A stretch of 15,036 nt of DNA from an uncultured Microbacteriaceae bacterium (GTDB lineage: Bacteria > Actinomycetota > Actinomycetes > Actinomycetales > Microbacteriaceae): the NCBI GenBank assembly GCA_937896185.1, contig CALBMG010000007.1, forward strand, positions 1 to 15,036, written 5' to 3'. Positions 1-9,200 of this stretch are shown here, piece after piece. Position 1 is the stretch's first letter. Every line of letters starts with the position of its first letter. Position numbers and translations under genes: made by a program. The notes beneath the pieces are model-generated. The model ran no database searches. It was not told the DNA's origin and saw only the letters and a list, made by a program, of their open reading frames with translations.

Positions 1-363
1 AGGGCTCCATCCGTCGCGCGGTGGTAGTGCGACCTGCCATTGCACCGAGGGCACCTCGTGCGGAAAGTCGAATGGGGCCTCACCCTCGGTGTCGATAACC
101 GCAGAGAGTCGATCGCGCAGCGAATCAATGGGGACAACGATATCGAACTGTGCGTCTGCGGCGAGGCGGAAAGCCCGCATGCCCAACACGGTCGGCGTTT
201 CATCGTTAAAGCCACGAGGTCCCAGAATCAGCACGAACGCGGCAAGTACACCGCCATCGGCAACGAGGCGAACCGCATTGTTGGCGACGACCGCGGATCG
301 AGACACAAACGTGTCGAGATCGCGCAGTTCCGGGGTTCCCGCAAAGGTAACGGACTGAGGCAT
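1..363 (-). CDS. Conserved actinobacterial hypothetical protein (3' truncated by window edge)
   Basis: An open frame of 121 codons runs from an ATG just after the ettA stop to the window edge without a stop, so the C-terminus is missing. It begins MPQSVTFAGTPELRDLDTFV and carries a stretch around residues 37-66 (ADGGVLAAFVLILGPRGF, then TPTVLGMRAF) that I associate with a conserved actinobacterial protein of unknown function found next to ettA. No membrane segment or catalytic motif is visible. Only 3 nt separate the ettA stop (367-369) from this start, so the two genes are probably cotranscribed and translationally coupled. The family memory is from general knowledge and no domain name is claimed. 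The long opposite-strand frame over this region is a shadow. Confidence 0.75.
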   Translation of the reverse strand, partial: MPQSVTFAGTPELRDLDTFVSRSAVVANNAVRLVADGGVLAAFVLILGPRGFNDETPTVLGMRAFRLAADAQFDIVVPIDSLRDRLSAVIDTEGEAPFDFPHEVPSVQWQVALPPRDGWSP

Positions 364-366
364 GAC

Positions 367-2049
<1,683 letters not shown>

Positions 2050-2053
2050 GGGG

Positions 2054-2509
2054 CTAGTTTATCGGCTGTGTTTCACCGACCAGACACGTGCCCGAGCTGA
2101 GAAGCTTTTCCAGGCTCGAGAAGTACGAGTTATCGCGCATACGCTGACCGATCAGGCAGTTGTCCCCCATTTTCACTGACACGATGATGGAATCAGCGGG
2201 TTGGCTAGTCCCCGTTGTGCTTGGTGTGATTTCGATTGCTTTTTTCTCAAATCCAGCATCGACCAGGGCCGCGACCATGGACTGGTCGTTGTATTTCGGG
2301 GAACTTTGCAAATACTTCAGCACAACCCAGTCAAAGTACGGCTTGTTGATCGCCGCTGTACCCTCGGGGTCAAACTCGGGTGGAATTTCGGGAAGAACTG
2401 TCGATGACGCCGATGGAGTGACCTCGGTGATTTCCGACCCGCTGGCACACCCCGAAAGTGCGAGCGCTCCGGCAATCACGAACGAGATTGCCCATCGATT
2501 GTTCGACAT
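2054..2509 (-). CDS. Small secreted lipoprotein, DUF6993-like
   Basis: A 151-residue protein with an N-terminal hydrophobic stretch ending in lipobox LSGC (18-21), so Cys21 is the expected lipidated residue after signal peptidase II cleavage. A Ser/Thr/Pro-rich spacer (about 22-50) leads to a compact domain ending in a DNCLIGQ motif near residue 117 and GTCLVG near 141; these two cysteines could form a disulfide. The C-terminal pattern resembles the actinobacterial DUF6993 family, assigned from memory. Function is unknown. A GGGGAG Shine-Dalgarno lies about 5 nt upstream of the ATG. The gene sits between ssb (24 bp gap) and ettA (4 bp gap), so it is likely in one transcript with them, but that says little about its role. 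Confidence 0.82.
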   Translation of the reverse strand: MSNNRWAISFVIAGALALSGCASGSEITEVTPSASSTVLPEIPPEFDPEGTAAINKPYFDWVVLKYLQSSPKYNDQSMVAALVDAGFEKKAIEITPSTTGTSQPADSIIVSVKMGDNCLIGQRMRDNSYFSSLEKLLSSGTCLVGETQPIN

Positions 2510-2533
2510 CGACAGCTCCCCTCGTTTCGTGTC

Positions 2534-2950
2534 TTATTCGATAGTACCCGCGAGAGGTTCGGCGTCGGATTCCAGATTGGGGTCTACAGGGCCTGGGTTT
2601 GTTCGTGAATATGTCGAAGTTCCCCAGAACAGGTCATGACCGACGGTTTCGGCTTCAATTTCTACCGTAGTTCCGGTGCGATCGTCGGTCTGCCAATCGC
2701 GGATGCGCAGCCTTCCGGCCACGGTGATACGGTCGCCCTTGTTCAGGGACGCGTGCGAGTTCACTGCCAGCTGACGGAACGCGGTGATGGTGTACCAGTT
2801 GGTGTCCACATCGACCCATTTTTCCGTGGAACGGTCAAATCGTCGCTGTGAGGAAGCAAGCCGAAAACTGGTGATGGGAAGTCCTTCACTGGTGACCACG
2901 TGTCGCGGTGTGGTGGCGATCAGTCCGGTCAGGTGAATGGTGTCGCTCAT
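2534..2950 (-). CDS. ssb: Single-stranded DNA-binding protein
   Basis: A 138-residue OB-fold protein starting MSDTIHLTGLIATTPRHV. It protects single-stranded DNA in replication, repair or recombination. Typical SSB signatures are FRLASSQRRFD, the WYTITAFRQLAVN strand and GDRITVAGRLRIRDWQ. The frame stays open 34 codons upstream, but the ATG at 2950 was chosen because AAAGGA (2958-2963) lies 7 nt before it and the SSB fold starts there; the upstream extension is Arg/Cys-rich and unlike SSB. The C-terminal tail is short, ends EPLAGTIE and lacks the acidic DDDIPF-like tip used by the main replicative SSB to bind partners. It may therefore be a second, actinobacterial-type SSB. It is followed by the lipoprotein gene and ettA. 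Confidence 0.92.
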   Translation of the reverse strand: MSDTIHLTGLIATTPRHVVTSEGLPITSFRLASSQRRFDRSTEKWVDVDTNWYTITAFRQLAVNSHASLNKGDRITVAGRLRIRDWQTDDRTGTTVEIEAETVGHDLFWGTSTYSRTNPGPVDPNLESDAEPLAGTIE

Positions 2951-2971
2951 GTCGTTGTCCTTTCGATGGTG

Positions 2972-3012
2972 GCGGGCGCCGGGCCATCGCGCCGCATCCG
3001 CCCGGCACCCAC
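2972..3012 (-). promoter_or_regulatory. Strong hairpin between msrA and ssb (leader structure or terminator)
   Basis: On the minus-strand RNA, bases 3012-3000 pair with 2984-2972 to give a 13-bp GC-rich stem with a 15-nt loop. Two of the pairs are G-U wobbles, which are possible only in the minus-strand transcript; on the plus strand they would be C-A mismatches. This suggests the structure acts in the msrA-ssb direction. It ends 8 nt before the ssb Shine-Dalgarno and has no U-tract. It could be a U-less terminator for msrA or a structured leader of ssb. Confidence 0.5.
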
Positions 3013-3097
3013 GACAAGTGTCAGCTGGGATCAACGGCGAGCGCCGCCCCACACAATTTCCGTGGACAAGCTGGGGCCACTCAACGATTGTGAATAA

Positions 3098-3622
3098 CTA
3101 GTCTCTGAGATAAGGAGCGAATGCGGCTCTGACCTTGTTCACCTTGGGAACGGCGACCGCAAGGCAGTATCCCTGTGTCGGGTTGCGAGCGAAGAAATCT
3201 TGGTGGTAGTCCTCTGCGGGATAGAACTCGTGGCCCGTTTCCATGGTGGTGACAATCTCCTCGCCCCATATTTCGGCGGCACGGCCCATCGCTTCTGTGA
3301 ATTGTTGGGCTTGGTTTGCGTCTGTGGGAAACATCGCCGAACGGTATTGGGTTCCCACATCATTGCCTTGGCGATTGAGTTGCCGTGGATCGTGCATCGT
3401 GAAGAATGCATCCAGGATTACGTCGGCGGGAATAACATCGGGGTCGAAAGTCACGCGCACCGCCTCGGCGTGCCCTGTCGCACCGGTGCAGACCTGCTCG
3501 TAGGTGGGATGGGGTCGTCGTCCACCGATATACCCGGACTCTACGGACTGAACCCCGCGGAACACGCGGTACGCCGCGTCCAAGCACCAGAAGCATCCAC
3601 CTGCAAGCGTGTATGTGAGCAT
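3098..3622 (-). CDS. msrA: Peptide-methionine (S)-S-oxide reductase MsrA
   Basis: A 174-residue cytosolic enzyme that reduces methionine S-sulfoxide in proteins and free methionine, using thioredoxin as electron donor. The active-site motif GCFWC spans 9-13 with catalytic Cys10. Other MsrA hallmarks follow: ESGYIGG (28-34), the GHAEAVRVTFDP segment (50-61), DPRQLNRQGNDVGTQYRS (78-95) and the AEDYHQDF block (136-143). Cys153 (QGYC) is a candidate resolving cysteine. Length is normal. The ATG at 3622 has no Shine-Dalgarno but is preceded by TAGTCT (3629-3634) ending 6 nt upstream, as in leaderless genes. It is divergent from the aldo-keto reductase with only 34 bp between starts, so the two are probably controlled from one shared region. 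Confidence 0.96.
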   Translation of the reverse strand: MLTYTLAGGCFWCLDAAYRVFRGVQSVESGYIGGRRPHPTYEQVCTGATGHAEAVRVTFDPDVIPADVILDAFFTMHDPRQLNRQGNDVGTQYRSAMFPTDANQAQQFTEAMGRAAEIWGEEIVTTMETGHEFYPAEDYHQDFFARNPTQGYCLAVAVPKVNKVRAAFAPYLRD

Positions 3623-3628
3623 GCATTC

Positions 3629-3634
3629 AGACTA
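3629..3634 (-). promoter_or_regulatory. Candidate -10 box of msrA (leaderless)
   Basis: TAGTCT on the minus strand ends exactly 6 nt before the msrA ATG, placing the transcription start at or next to the start codon. No ribosome binding site is present. No convincing -35 is seen; it would lie inside the divergent reductase gene. Confidence 0.45.
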
Positions 3635-3644
3635 CGCGCGAGAC

Positions 3645-3650
3645 TACGCT
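3645..3650 (+). promoter_or_regulatory. Candidate -10 box of the aldo-keto reductase gene (leaderless)
   Basis: TACGCT ends 6 nt before the ATG at 3657. The intervening GGAGGT looks like a ribosome binding site but lies only 1 nt from the ATG, too close to work normally, so leaderless initiation is the better reading. The box is 10 bp from the opposing msrA -10 box. Confidence 0.4.
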
Positions 3651-3656
3651 GGAGGT

Positions 3657-4673
3657 ATGTCTTACATCGCCGATTCTGAACGTTATTCTTCGATGCCGTA
3701 CGTGCGCTGTGGCAACAGCGGGCTTCTCCTCCCCTGCGTTTCGTTGGGTTTGTGGAATAACTTTGGCGATGACAGGGATTTCGAGACACAGCGTGCGATT
3801 GTGCGTCGCGCGTTCGATCGAGGTGTGACCCATTTTGATTTGGCCAACAACTATGGCCCTCCTCCGGGTAGTGCCGAAAGAAACTTTGGTGAAATCCTGC
3901 GTCAGGACTTTGCGGACTATCGCGACGAGATGATTATTTCGTCAAAGGCTGGCTTTGATATGTGGCCTGGCCCGTATGGCGAATGGGGTTCGCGCAAATA
4001 TGTTCTGGCGAGCCTCGACCAAAGCCTGAAGCGTCTTGGCTTGGACTACGTGGACATTTTCTATTCACACCGCCCAGACCCCAACACTCCTATGGAAGAA
4101 ACCATGGGCGCACTGGTGACTGCACTGGACAGCGGCAGGGCCCTCTACATCGGTTTGTCTAACTATGACGCCGCACAGACGACTGAAGCGTTGGCAATTT
4201 TGGAGGACATGGGTGTTCCTTTGCTGATTCACCAGCCTCGGTACAACTTCTTTGACCGCCGGTTAGAGGATGGACTCCTCGATGTGTTGCGCGAGAACCG
4301 CATCGGCAGCATTGTGTATTCACCGCTGGCCCAGGGACTTGCCACTGACCGATACCTCAACGGCATTCCGGAGGATTCGCGAATTCGTCTGACCCACTGG
4401 CTGGATGATTCTGTAGTGTCCGAAACCTACCTGGAACACGCTCGTGCCTTGAATGAGATTGCCCTGCAGCGTGGTCAGTCGCTGGCACAGATGGCTGTCA
4501 CCTGGACGTTGCGTCACCCCGAGGTCACTAGTTCACTTGTGGGCGCGAGCAGTGTTGCACAGTTGGACGCAAACCTTGATGCGGCTCTGGCCGCACCTCT
4601 CACCGCAGAGGAACTCGCAGCAATCGAGCCTCACGCAGTTCATGCGCTTGTCGACGCCTGGTTGAGCGAATGA
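3657..4673 (+). CDS. mgrA: Aldo-keto reductase, L-glyceraldehyde 3-phosphate reductase type (YghZ/AKR14)
   Basis: A 338-residue NADPH-dependent TIM-barrel oxidoreductase. It closely follows E. coli YghZ (Gpr), which reduces L-glyceraldehyde 3-phosphate and methylglyoxal. Shared blocks include RCGNSGL, SLGLWNNFG, THFDLANNYGPPPGSAE, KAGFDMWPGPYG, YVDIFYSHRPD, TPMEET, LLIHQPRYN and PLAQGL. The expected catalytic tetrad is Asp61, Tyr66, Lys97 and His138. The frame is open 16 codons upstream to 3609, but that would overlap msrA; the ATG at 3657 gives MSYIADSERYSSMPY, aligning with family N-termini. Its stop overlaps the EamA transporter start (ATGA), so the two are translationally coupled. It likely detoxifies reactive aldehydes beside msrA and a peroxidase. 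The substrate is inferred from family resemblance. Confidence 0.93.
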   Translation: MSYIADSERYSSMPYVRCGNSGLLLPCVSLGLWNNFGDDRDFETQRAIVRRAFDRGVTHFDLANNYGPPPGSAERNFGEILRQDFADYRDEMIISSKAGFDMWPGPYGEWGSRKYVLASLDQSLKRLGLDYVDIFYSHRPDPNTPMEETMGALVTALDSGRALYIGLSNYDAAQTTEALAILEDMGVPLLIHQPRYNFFDRRLEDGLLDVLRENRIGSIVYSPLAQGLATDRYLNGIPEDSRIRLTHWLDDSVVSETYLEHARALNEIALQRGQSLAQMAVTWTLRHPEVTSSLVGASSVAQLDANLDAALAAPLTAEELAAIEPHAVHALVDAWLSE

Positions 4674-5653
4674 GAGGAACGTCGTCTGCACGTGGATACC
4701 TGATTGGTGTGACTGCGGCGCTGTTGTTTGGCGCAAATGGTGTGGTCATCAAACTTTTGATGGATGGCGCCAGCTTTACAGGCTTCCAGATCACACAGTA
4801 TCGAGTCACGGGCACCGCAATTCTGATGGGTGTCGCTTTGTGGTTTGTTGACCGTTCCGGTTTCCGCATTCCTCGGGCACAATGGCTTCCGCTTGCGCTC
4901 ATGGGTGTCGTCGGTGTGGGGATGCTGCAGGCAACCTATGCGTTTGCCGTTCAGATTTTGCCCGTCGGCATCGCGCTGCTGATTGAATACCTCGCGGTGC
5001 TTGCCGTGGCAATCATCGCGTTCGTTTTCTTCAAGGAACAGGTCAAGCCTCGACTCTGGTTTGCGATCGCCTTGGTCTTGGCAGGCCTCGCGATTGTCGC
5101 CGAGATTTGGGCATCGACGCTGGACGCAGTCGGGGTCCTGTGGGCTTTGGCCGCGGCTGCCAGCCTGACCTTCTATTACGTAATGGGTGAGCGTCAAACG
5201 TCGACGCTGCACCCGCTGGCCGTCGGTTTCTGGTCGATGCTCGTTGCTTCCATTTTTTGGACTCCACTGAGCGGCTGGTGGCTGGTTGATCCGACTGTCT
5301 TCGCACAGCAGATTCCGATGACCAGCGACCCTGCGGGCTTGCACCTTCCCGTGTGGCTTCCCATGCTGTCGAACATCGTGTTGGGAACCTTCCTGTCCTT
5401 TGCGCTGAGCCTCACCGCAATCGTGCACCTCAAGGCCACACGAGCCGGTGTGCTCGCGACCAGTGAAGTGCTGTTTGCGTTCCTTGTTGCGTTCATCTTG
5501 TTGGGTGAAACTCTGAACACGTTGCAAATGTTGGGTGCAGCAATCGTGCTGGTGGGTGTCGTGTTGGCGCAGACCGCGCGCACAGGGCGCGTGGTGGACG
5601 CCGATCTGGCTTTCATCCCGGAAATTCGGCGCTCTTCACCCGATGGCAGCTAA
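4670..5653 (+). CDS. EamA/DMT-family transporter (10 membrane segments)
   Basis: A 327-residue inner-membrane protein with two EamA repeats: about 10-140 (starting GYLIGVTAALLFGANGVVIK) and about 150-300 (starting GVLWALAAAASLTFYYVMGE). Roughly ten hydrophobic helices are visible. Signature-like segments are LLIEYLAVLAVAIIAFVFFKE near the end of repeat 1 and GVLATSEVLFAFLVAFILLGETL at the end of repeat 2. DMT proteins export amino acids, metabolites or drugs; the substrate cannot be told here. A charged tail after about residue 305 is probably cytosolic. The start codon overlaps the previous stop by 4 nt (ATGA) with no clear ribosome binding site, so translation probably depends on termination of the reductase gene. 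Confidence 0.92.
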   Translation: MRGTSSARGYLIGVTAALLFGANGVVIKLLMDGASFTGFQITQYRVTGTAILMGVALWFVDRSGFRIPRAQWLPLALMGVVGVGMLQATYAFAVQILPVGIALLIEYLAVLAVAIIAFVFFKEQVKPRLWFAIALVLAGLAIVAEIWASTLDAVGVLWALAAAASLTFYYVMGERQTSTLHPLAVGFWSMLVASIFWTPLSGWWLVDPTVFAQQIPMTSDPAGLHLPVWLPMLSNIVLGTFLSFALSLTAIVHLKATRAGVLATSEVLFAFLVAFILLGETLNTLQMLGAAIVLVGVVLAQTARTGRVVDADLAFIPEIRRSSPDGS

Positions 5654-5661
5654 CCCGGTCG

Positions 5662-5667
5662 TATTCT
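5662..5667 (+). promoter_or_regulatory. Candidate -10 box of the peroxidase gene (leaderless)
   Basis: TATTCT ends 6 nt before the ATG at 5674 and lies in the 20-bp gap after the transporter stop. No Shine-Dalgarno is present. The geometry matches the boxes before msrA, the reductase gene and ettA, so the peroxidase probably has its own leaderless transcript as well as readthrough. Confidence 0.5.
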
Positions 5668-5673
5668 GAACAT

Positions 5674-6159
5674 ATGACCGACATCTTTGATATCCCCGTT
5701 GTCACACTGCATGGTGAATCGACGACACTGTCTGACTACAGGGGCAACGTGCTTCTCATCGTGAATGTTGCATCACGTTGTGGGCTGTCACCGCAATATG
5801 CGGAACTCGAGCAACTTCAGAAGTCGTATGGGCCTCGAGGTTTCACCGTGTTGGGCTTTCCCTCGAACCAGTTTTTTCAGGAACTGGGACAGACCGAAGC
5901 CATCGCCGAATACTGTTCGACCACCTGGGGCGTCACCTTCCCCATGTTCGACAAGATCAAGGTGAACGGCCGAAATCGACACCCACTGTACGCCGAACTC
6001 ACCAAAGCCAAAGACTCTTCGGGTTCAGCGGGAAATGTTCGATGGAATTTTGAAAAATTCCTCGTCCTCCCCGACGGTACAGTCCGCCGATTCCGTCCCA
6101 CTGTTGTCCCCTCTGACCCCGCCATCGTCAGCGTGATTGAAGCGAATCTTCCCCGATAG
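5674..6159 (+). CDS. Glutathione peroxidase family protein (Cys type, probably thioredoxin-dependent)
   Basis: A 161-residue thioredoxin-fold peroxidase of the GPx family. Peroxidatic Cys36 lies in NVASRCGLSPQY (31-42), and the catalytic partners Gln66 (GFPSNQF), Trp124 and Asn125 (VRWNFEKFL) are present. Cys81 (AEYCSTTWGVTFPMF) sits where the resolving cysteine of two-Cys, thioredoxin-linked GPx proteins such as yeast Gpx3 and E. coli BtuE is found. Many actinobacteria use mycothiol rather than glutathione, so thioredoxin is the more likely reductant. The protein lacks a signal peptide and is cytosolic. Residue 36 is an ordinary Cys codon (TGT), so it is not a selenoprotein. It is the last gene of the reductase-transporter-peroxidase run. 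Confidence 0.94.
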   Translation: MTDIFDIPVVTLHGESTTLSDYRGNVLLIVNVASRCGLSPQYAELEQLQKSYGPRGFTVLGFPSNQFFQELGQTEAIAEYCSTTWGVTFPMFDKIKVNGRNRHPLYAELTKAKDSSGSAGNVRWNFEKFLVLPDGTVRRFRPTVVPSDPAIVSVIEANLPR

Positions 6160-6199
6160 TTCTGGCGACTTCGCTCTTTCTGATGTGCCACTGACCGTG

Positions 6200-6228
6200 T
6201 AATCTGGGGGTTCACAACCGCTCAGGAA
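6200..6228 (+). promoter_or_regulatory. Candidate promoter -10 and ribosome binding site of the giant surface protein gene
   Basis: TAATCT (6200-6205) is a good -10 candidate in the 74-bp gap after the peroxidase gene. The expected -35 region holds only a weak TTTCTG (6177-6182). AGGA (6224-6227) lies 6 nt before the GTG at 6234 and decides that start. Unlike its left-hand neighbours, this gene appears to have a leader of about 20 nt with a normal ribosome binding site. Confidence 0.45.
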
Positions 6229-6233
6229 CAACG

Positions 6234-9200
6234 GTGAATCCCCTTCGAAAAATTCTTGTCAGTGCGCTGGTGCTCGCACTCAGTGGAATTTTCGCGCCTG
6301 CACTCATCGCCGCGCCCGCCGTTGCAGCAGCACCCGAGAACCCGACGTTCCGACAGTTCGATAACGGACGAATTCGAATTGGTTCCGGCGCGGGCGAGGC
6401 ATCAGTAACGGCCACGGGCGTGCTGCGTGGACCTCAGTACCATTCTCCCGACGGCAACTGGTACAACCTCACCATCGGAAACAACACTCTGGATTCAGCA
6501 ATTGGCGTTGGCGGTGATGGCAGCTCGAACTGGAACCTCAACGGCGTGATCCTCGAGGGCTCCGTTTCGAGCGTGACTTTCGATTACTCAGAATTCATTG
6601 CCACCGAGGCCCGCGGAACCGGTGCAATCGGCTACGGGTCTATCACGTCCACCGGCACCACGACAGTGAATGGGGCCCCGTTGCGGGTCACAAATCGGTA
6701 CACATTGGGAGCCGATTCGGGCTTCATCCGGGTGACCACATCGGTAACCAACCTTGGTGAAGCGACCGCCACCAATATTCGGACCTGGGTCGGCACTCGA
6801 GACGACTGGATTGGCAATTCGGACGTGTCGACCAAGCAACGCGGAAGCCTCACCACCACAGAGTTTGTCGCCAGTACAAGTTCGTCGGAACGTTCCCCCG
6901 CAATTAAAATTTCGACCGGTTCCGAGGGAGCGCTGTTTTACTCGACGAGCCCGCGCGCAAACACCCAGATTGCGGGATGCTGCAGTTTTTCCAACGCGTA
7001 CCGCGCTGACCCACTCACCAACGCAACCCAGCTGTATGGTGACGGGTCGTATGCACTATTTGTGCGCCTCGACGACCTGGCTCTCAATCAATCTGACAGC
7101 TACACCTGGTACTACGCAGCGGGTGAAATTTCGACCCTCACGGAAACCATTTCCGAAGTTGCACAGGCCGCAGCCTCATGGTCCGATCAGTCCGTCACCG
7201 ACATCGCTGAGAATGGCCAACCATATTCCGATGGGGTGAGCGCGAGCGGATCTGGTGGCATCACCTATTCGGTACTGTCCGGGGCGTTGCCCGACGGTCT
7301 TACGCTCAATTCTGAATCGGGCTCGCTGACGGGAACACCGTCGATCAATGGCACCTACACCTTTGTCGTTCGCGCCACCGCAGTCAGTGGTGATTCGACG
7401 GCGACGAGCGATTCACCGGAACTCACAATTGTTGTCGGTGAGCGACCCACTTTTACGGACATGACGGTGCTGCCACTCGCATCGGCCGATATTCCCCTCT
7501 CCGACGGGGTCGAAGCCGCAGGATACCCGTCACCGACGTACAGCATTGTGGATGGGGCACTGCCTGCCGGGTTATCCCTGGACCCGAATACGGGTGCGAT
7601 AACCGGCACCCCCACGGTACGCGGAGCCTCCAATTTTTCGATTATGGCTACCAACGCCTTCGGCAGCACGGAAACCCCCAACCTGTCCATCGCCGTGACA
7701 CGGTCACCGCGCATCAACAGCATTGATGGAATACCCGTTCGGGTGGGTCGCGGTGCAGAGTTTTCGGGATCGATGTCGACATCTGACGACGTTGATGGAT
7801 TTGTGGTGTCCTCGGGTTCGCTTCCACCAGGGCTTTCGCTCAACTCGGTGAATGGGGTGATTGCAGGGACAGCGACATCAAACGGCACCTATTCGTTTGT
7901 GCTGCGTGCCGCGAATGCCGACGGGTTTGTGGACTCCGATCCCATCTCAATCACCGTAGGCCAGGCTCCAGTAATTGACGACGGCGCAGTCGCCTCCAGC
8001 GCACACAGTTCTGAGCTTTTTATCGACGGTGTTTCGGCGTCCGGATACCCGCTTCCCACCTATTCGATCGCCGAAGGCTCGCTGCCCGAAGGGGTTACCC
8101 TCAATGAATCCACCGGCGAGATCACGGGAACACCCGTTACGACCGGAAGCTTCAATTTCACCATCACTGCGGCAAACGAATTCGGCCAAATCACAGTGGG
8201 TACTTTCGACTTGGCCCTCACCGTGGCACCAGGCTGGACGGATTCAGAACTCGAGGTCTCGATCCTTCGTGGCGTTCGATACACTGATTCACTTGTGGCG
8301 CACGGGACACCGGCACCCCGATATTCGGTGGCATCAGGAATACTGCCCACAGGGCTGACGCTCAACACGGAAACCGGTGAACTCAGCGGAACACCCACCC
8401 GCCTCGGGGATTATGCGTTTAGCATTGAGGCCTCGGGCGAGGGCTACCGCCTGACGTCCGACATTTTCGAATTCAGTATCGAACAGTCGCCTGTTTTCAC
8501 CGAGACGTACAGCGTCGGTTCAGTGATTGTCGGGGATGCACTGTCAGATCAGGTCTCGACCACAGCATGGCCTGCTGCCTCATTTAGCCTTTCCAGTGGC
8601 CGACTGCCAACGGGAGTCATCCTGTCCTCCACGACGGGAGCGTTGGCGGGAACCCCATCGGAAGCCGGCACCTTCTCGTTCGCCGTTTTGGCCACCAACT
8701 CACGGGGTACCGCGGAACTGCACGCGACCATCGTGGTGCAAACCGAACCCGCGCCACCTACACCCGAAACGCCGGAAATAACGGAACCCGAATCGGAGAC
8801 ACCGGCAGAAACCACCATCCAATTTGATATTCCCGTCGGCATCGACGTAGTCGGCGCACCCGTGGTCATTCAATCCTCCGGCTTAGCACCAGGAGCCCCC
8901 TTCACCATCACCGTCAGGTCAACGCCGCAGGTTGTCGGTTCGGGATCCGTGAATGAACTCGGGGAAATTGGCACCACGATTGGAATACCAGGCAACCTCG
9001 AGCCCGGCTGGCATTCCATCACCGTGGACAGCACCAGTGTTTCCGGCGAAGCATCGAGCGAAGTTATCTATTTCGAAATTACGGAATCGCAAATCCTCGA
9101 AACCATCTCGAGCACGCCTCCCACCCCCGCGGAAGAAGCGTCAAGTCTGACCGATGACGACGAATTTTACGCAGAACAAGGAATAGACCCTGCAACAATC

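Noticed and set aside
2951..3052. Upstream extension of ssb to 3052
   Set aside because: The 34 extra residues are Arg/Cys-rich and unlike SSB, and a good ribosome binding site supports the ATG at 2950.
3609..3656. Upstream start of the aldo-keto reductase at 3609
   Set aside because: It would overlap the msrA start, and the ATG at 3657 matches the N-terminus of the family.
4640..5527. 295-codon minus-strand frame opposite the EamA transporter
   Set aside because: It is a composition artefact, Arg/Gln/Asp-rich, and the opposite strand carries a well-formed membrane protein.
5674..6159. Selenocysteine glutathione peroxidase
   Set aside because: The active-site codon is TGT (Cys36) and no in-frame TGA is present.
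7179..8741. Recent DNA tandem duplication or CRISPR-like repeats
   Set aside because: The repeat units share protein pattern but little DNA identity, and there are no direct repeats with spacers.
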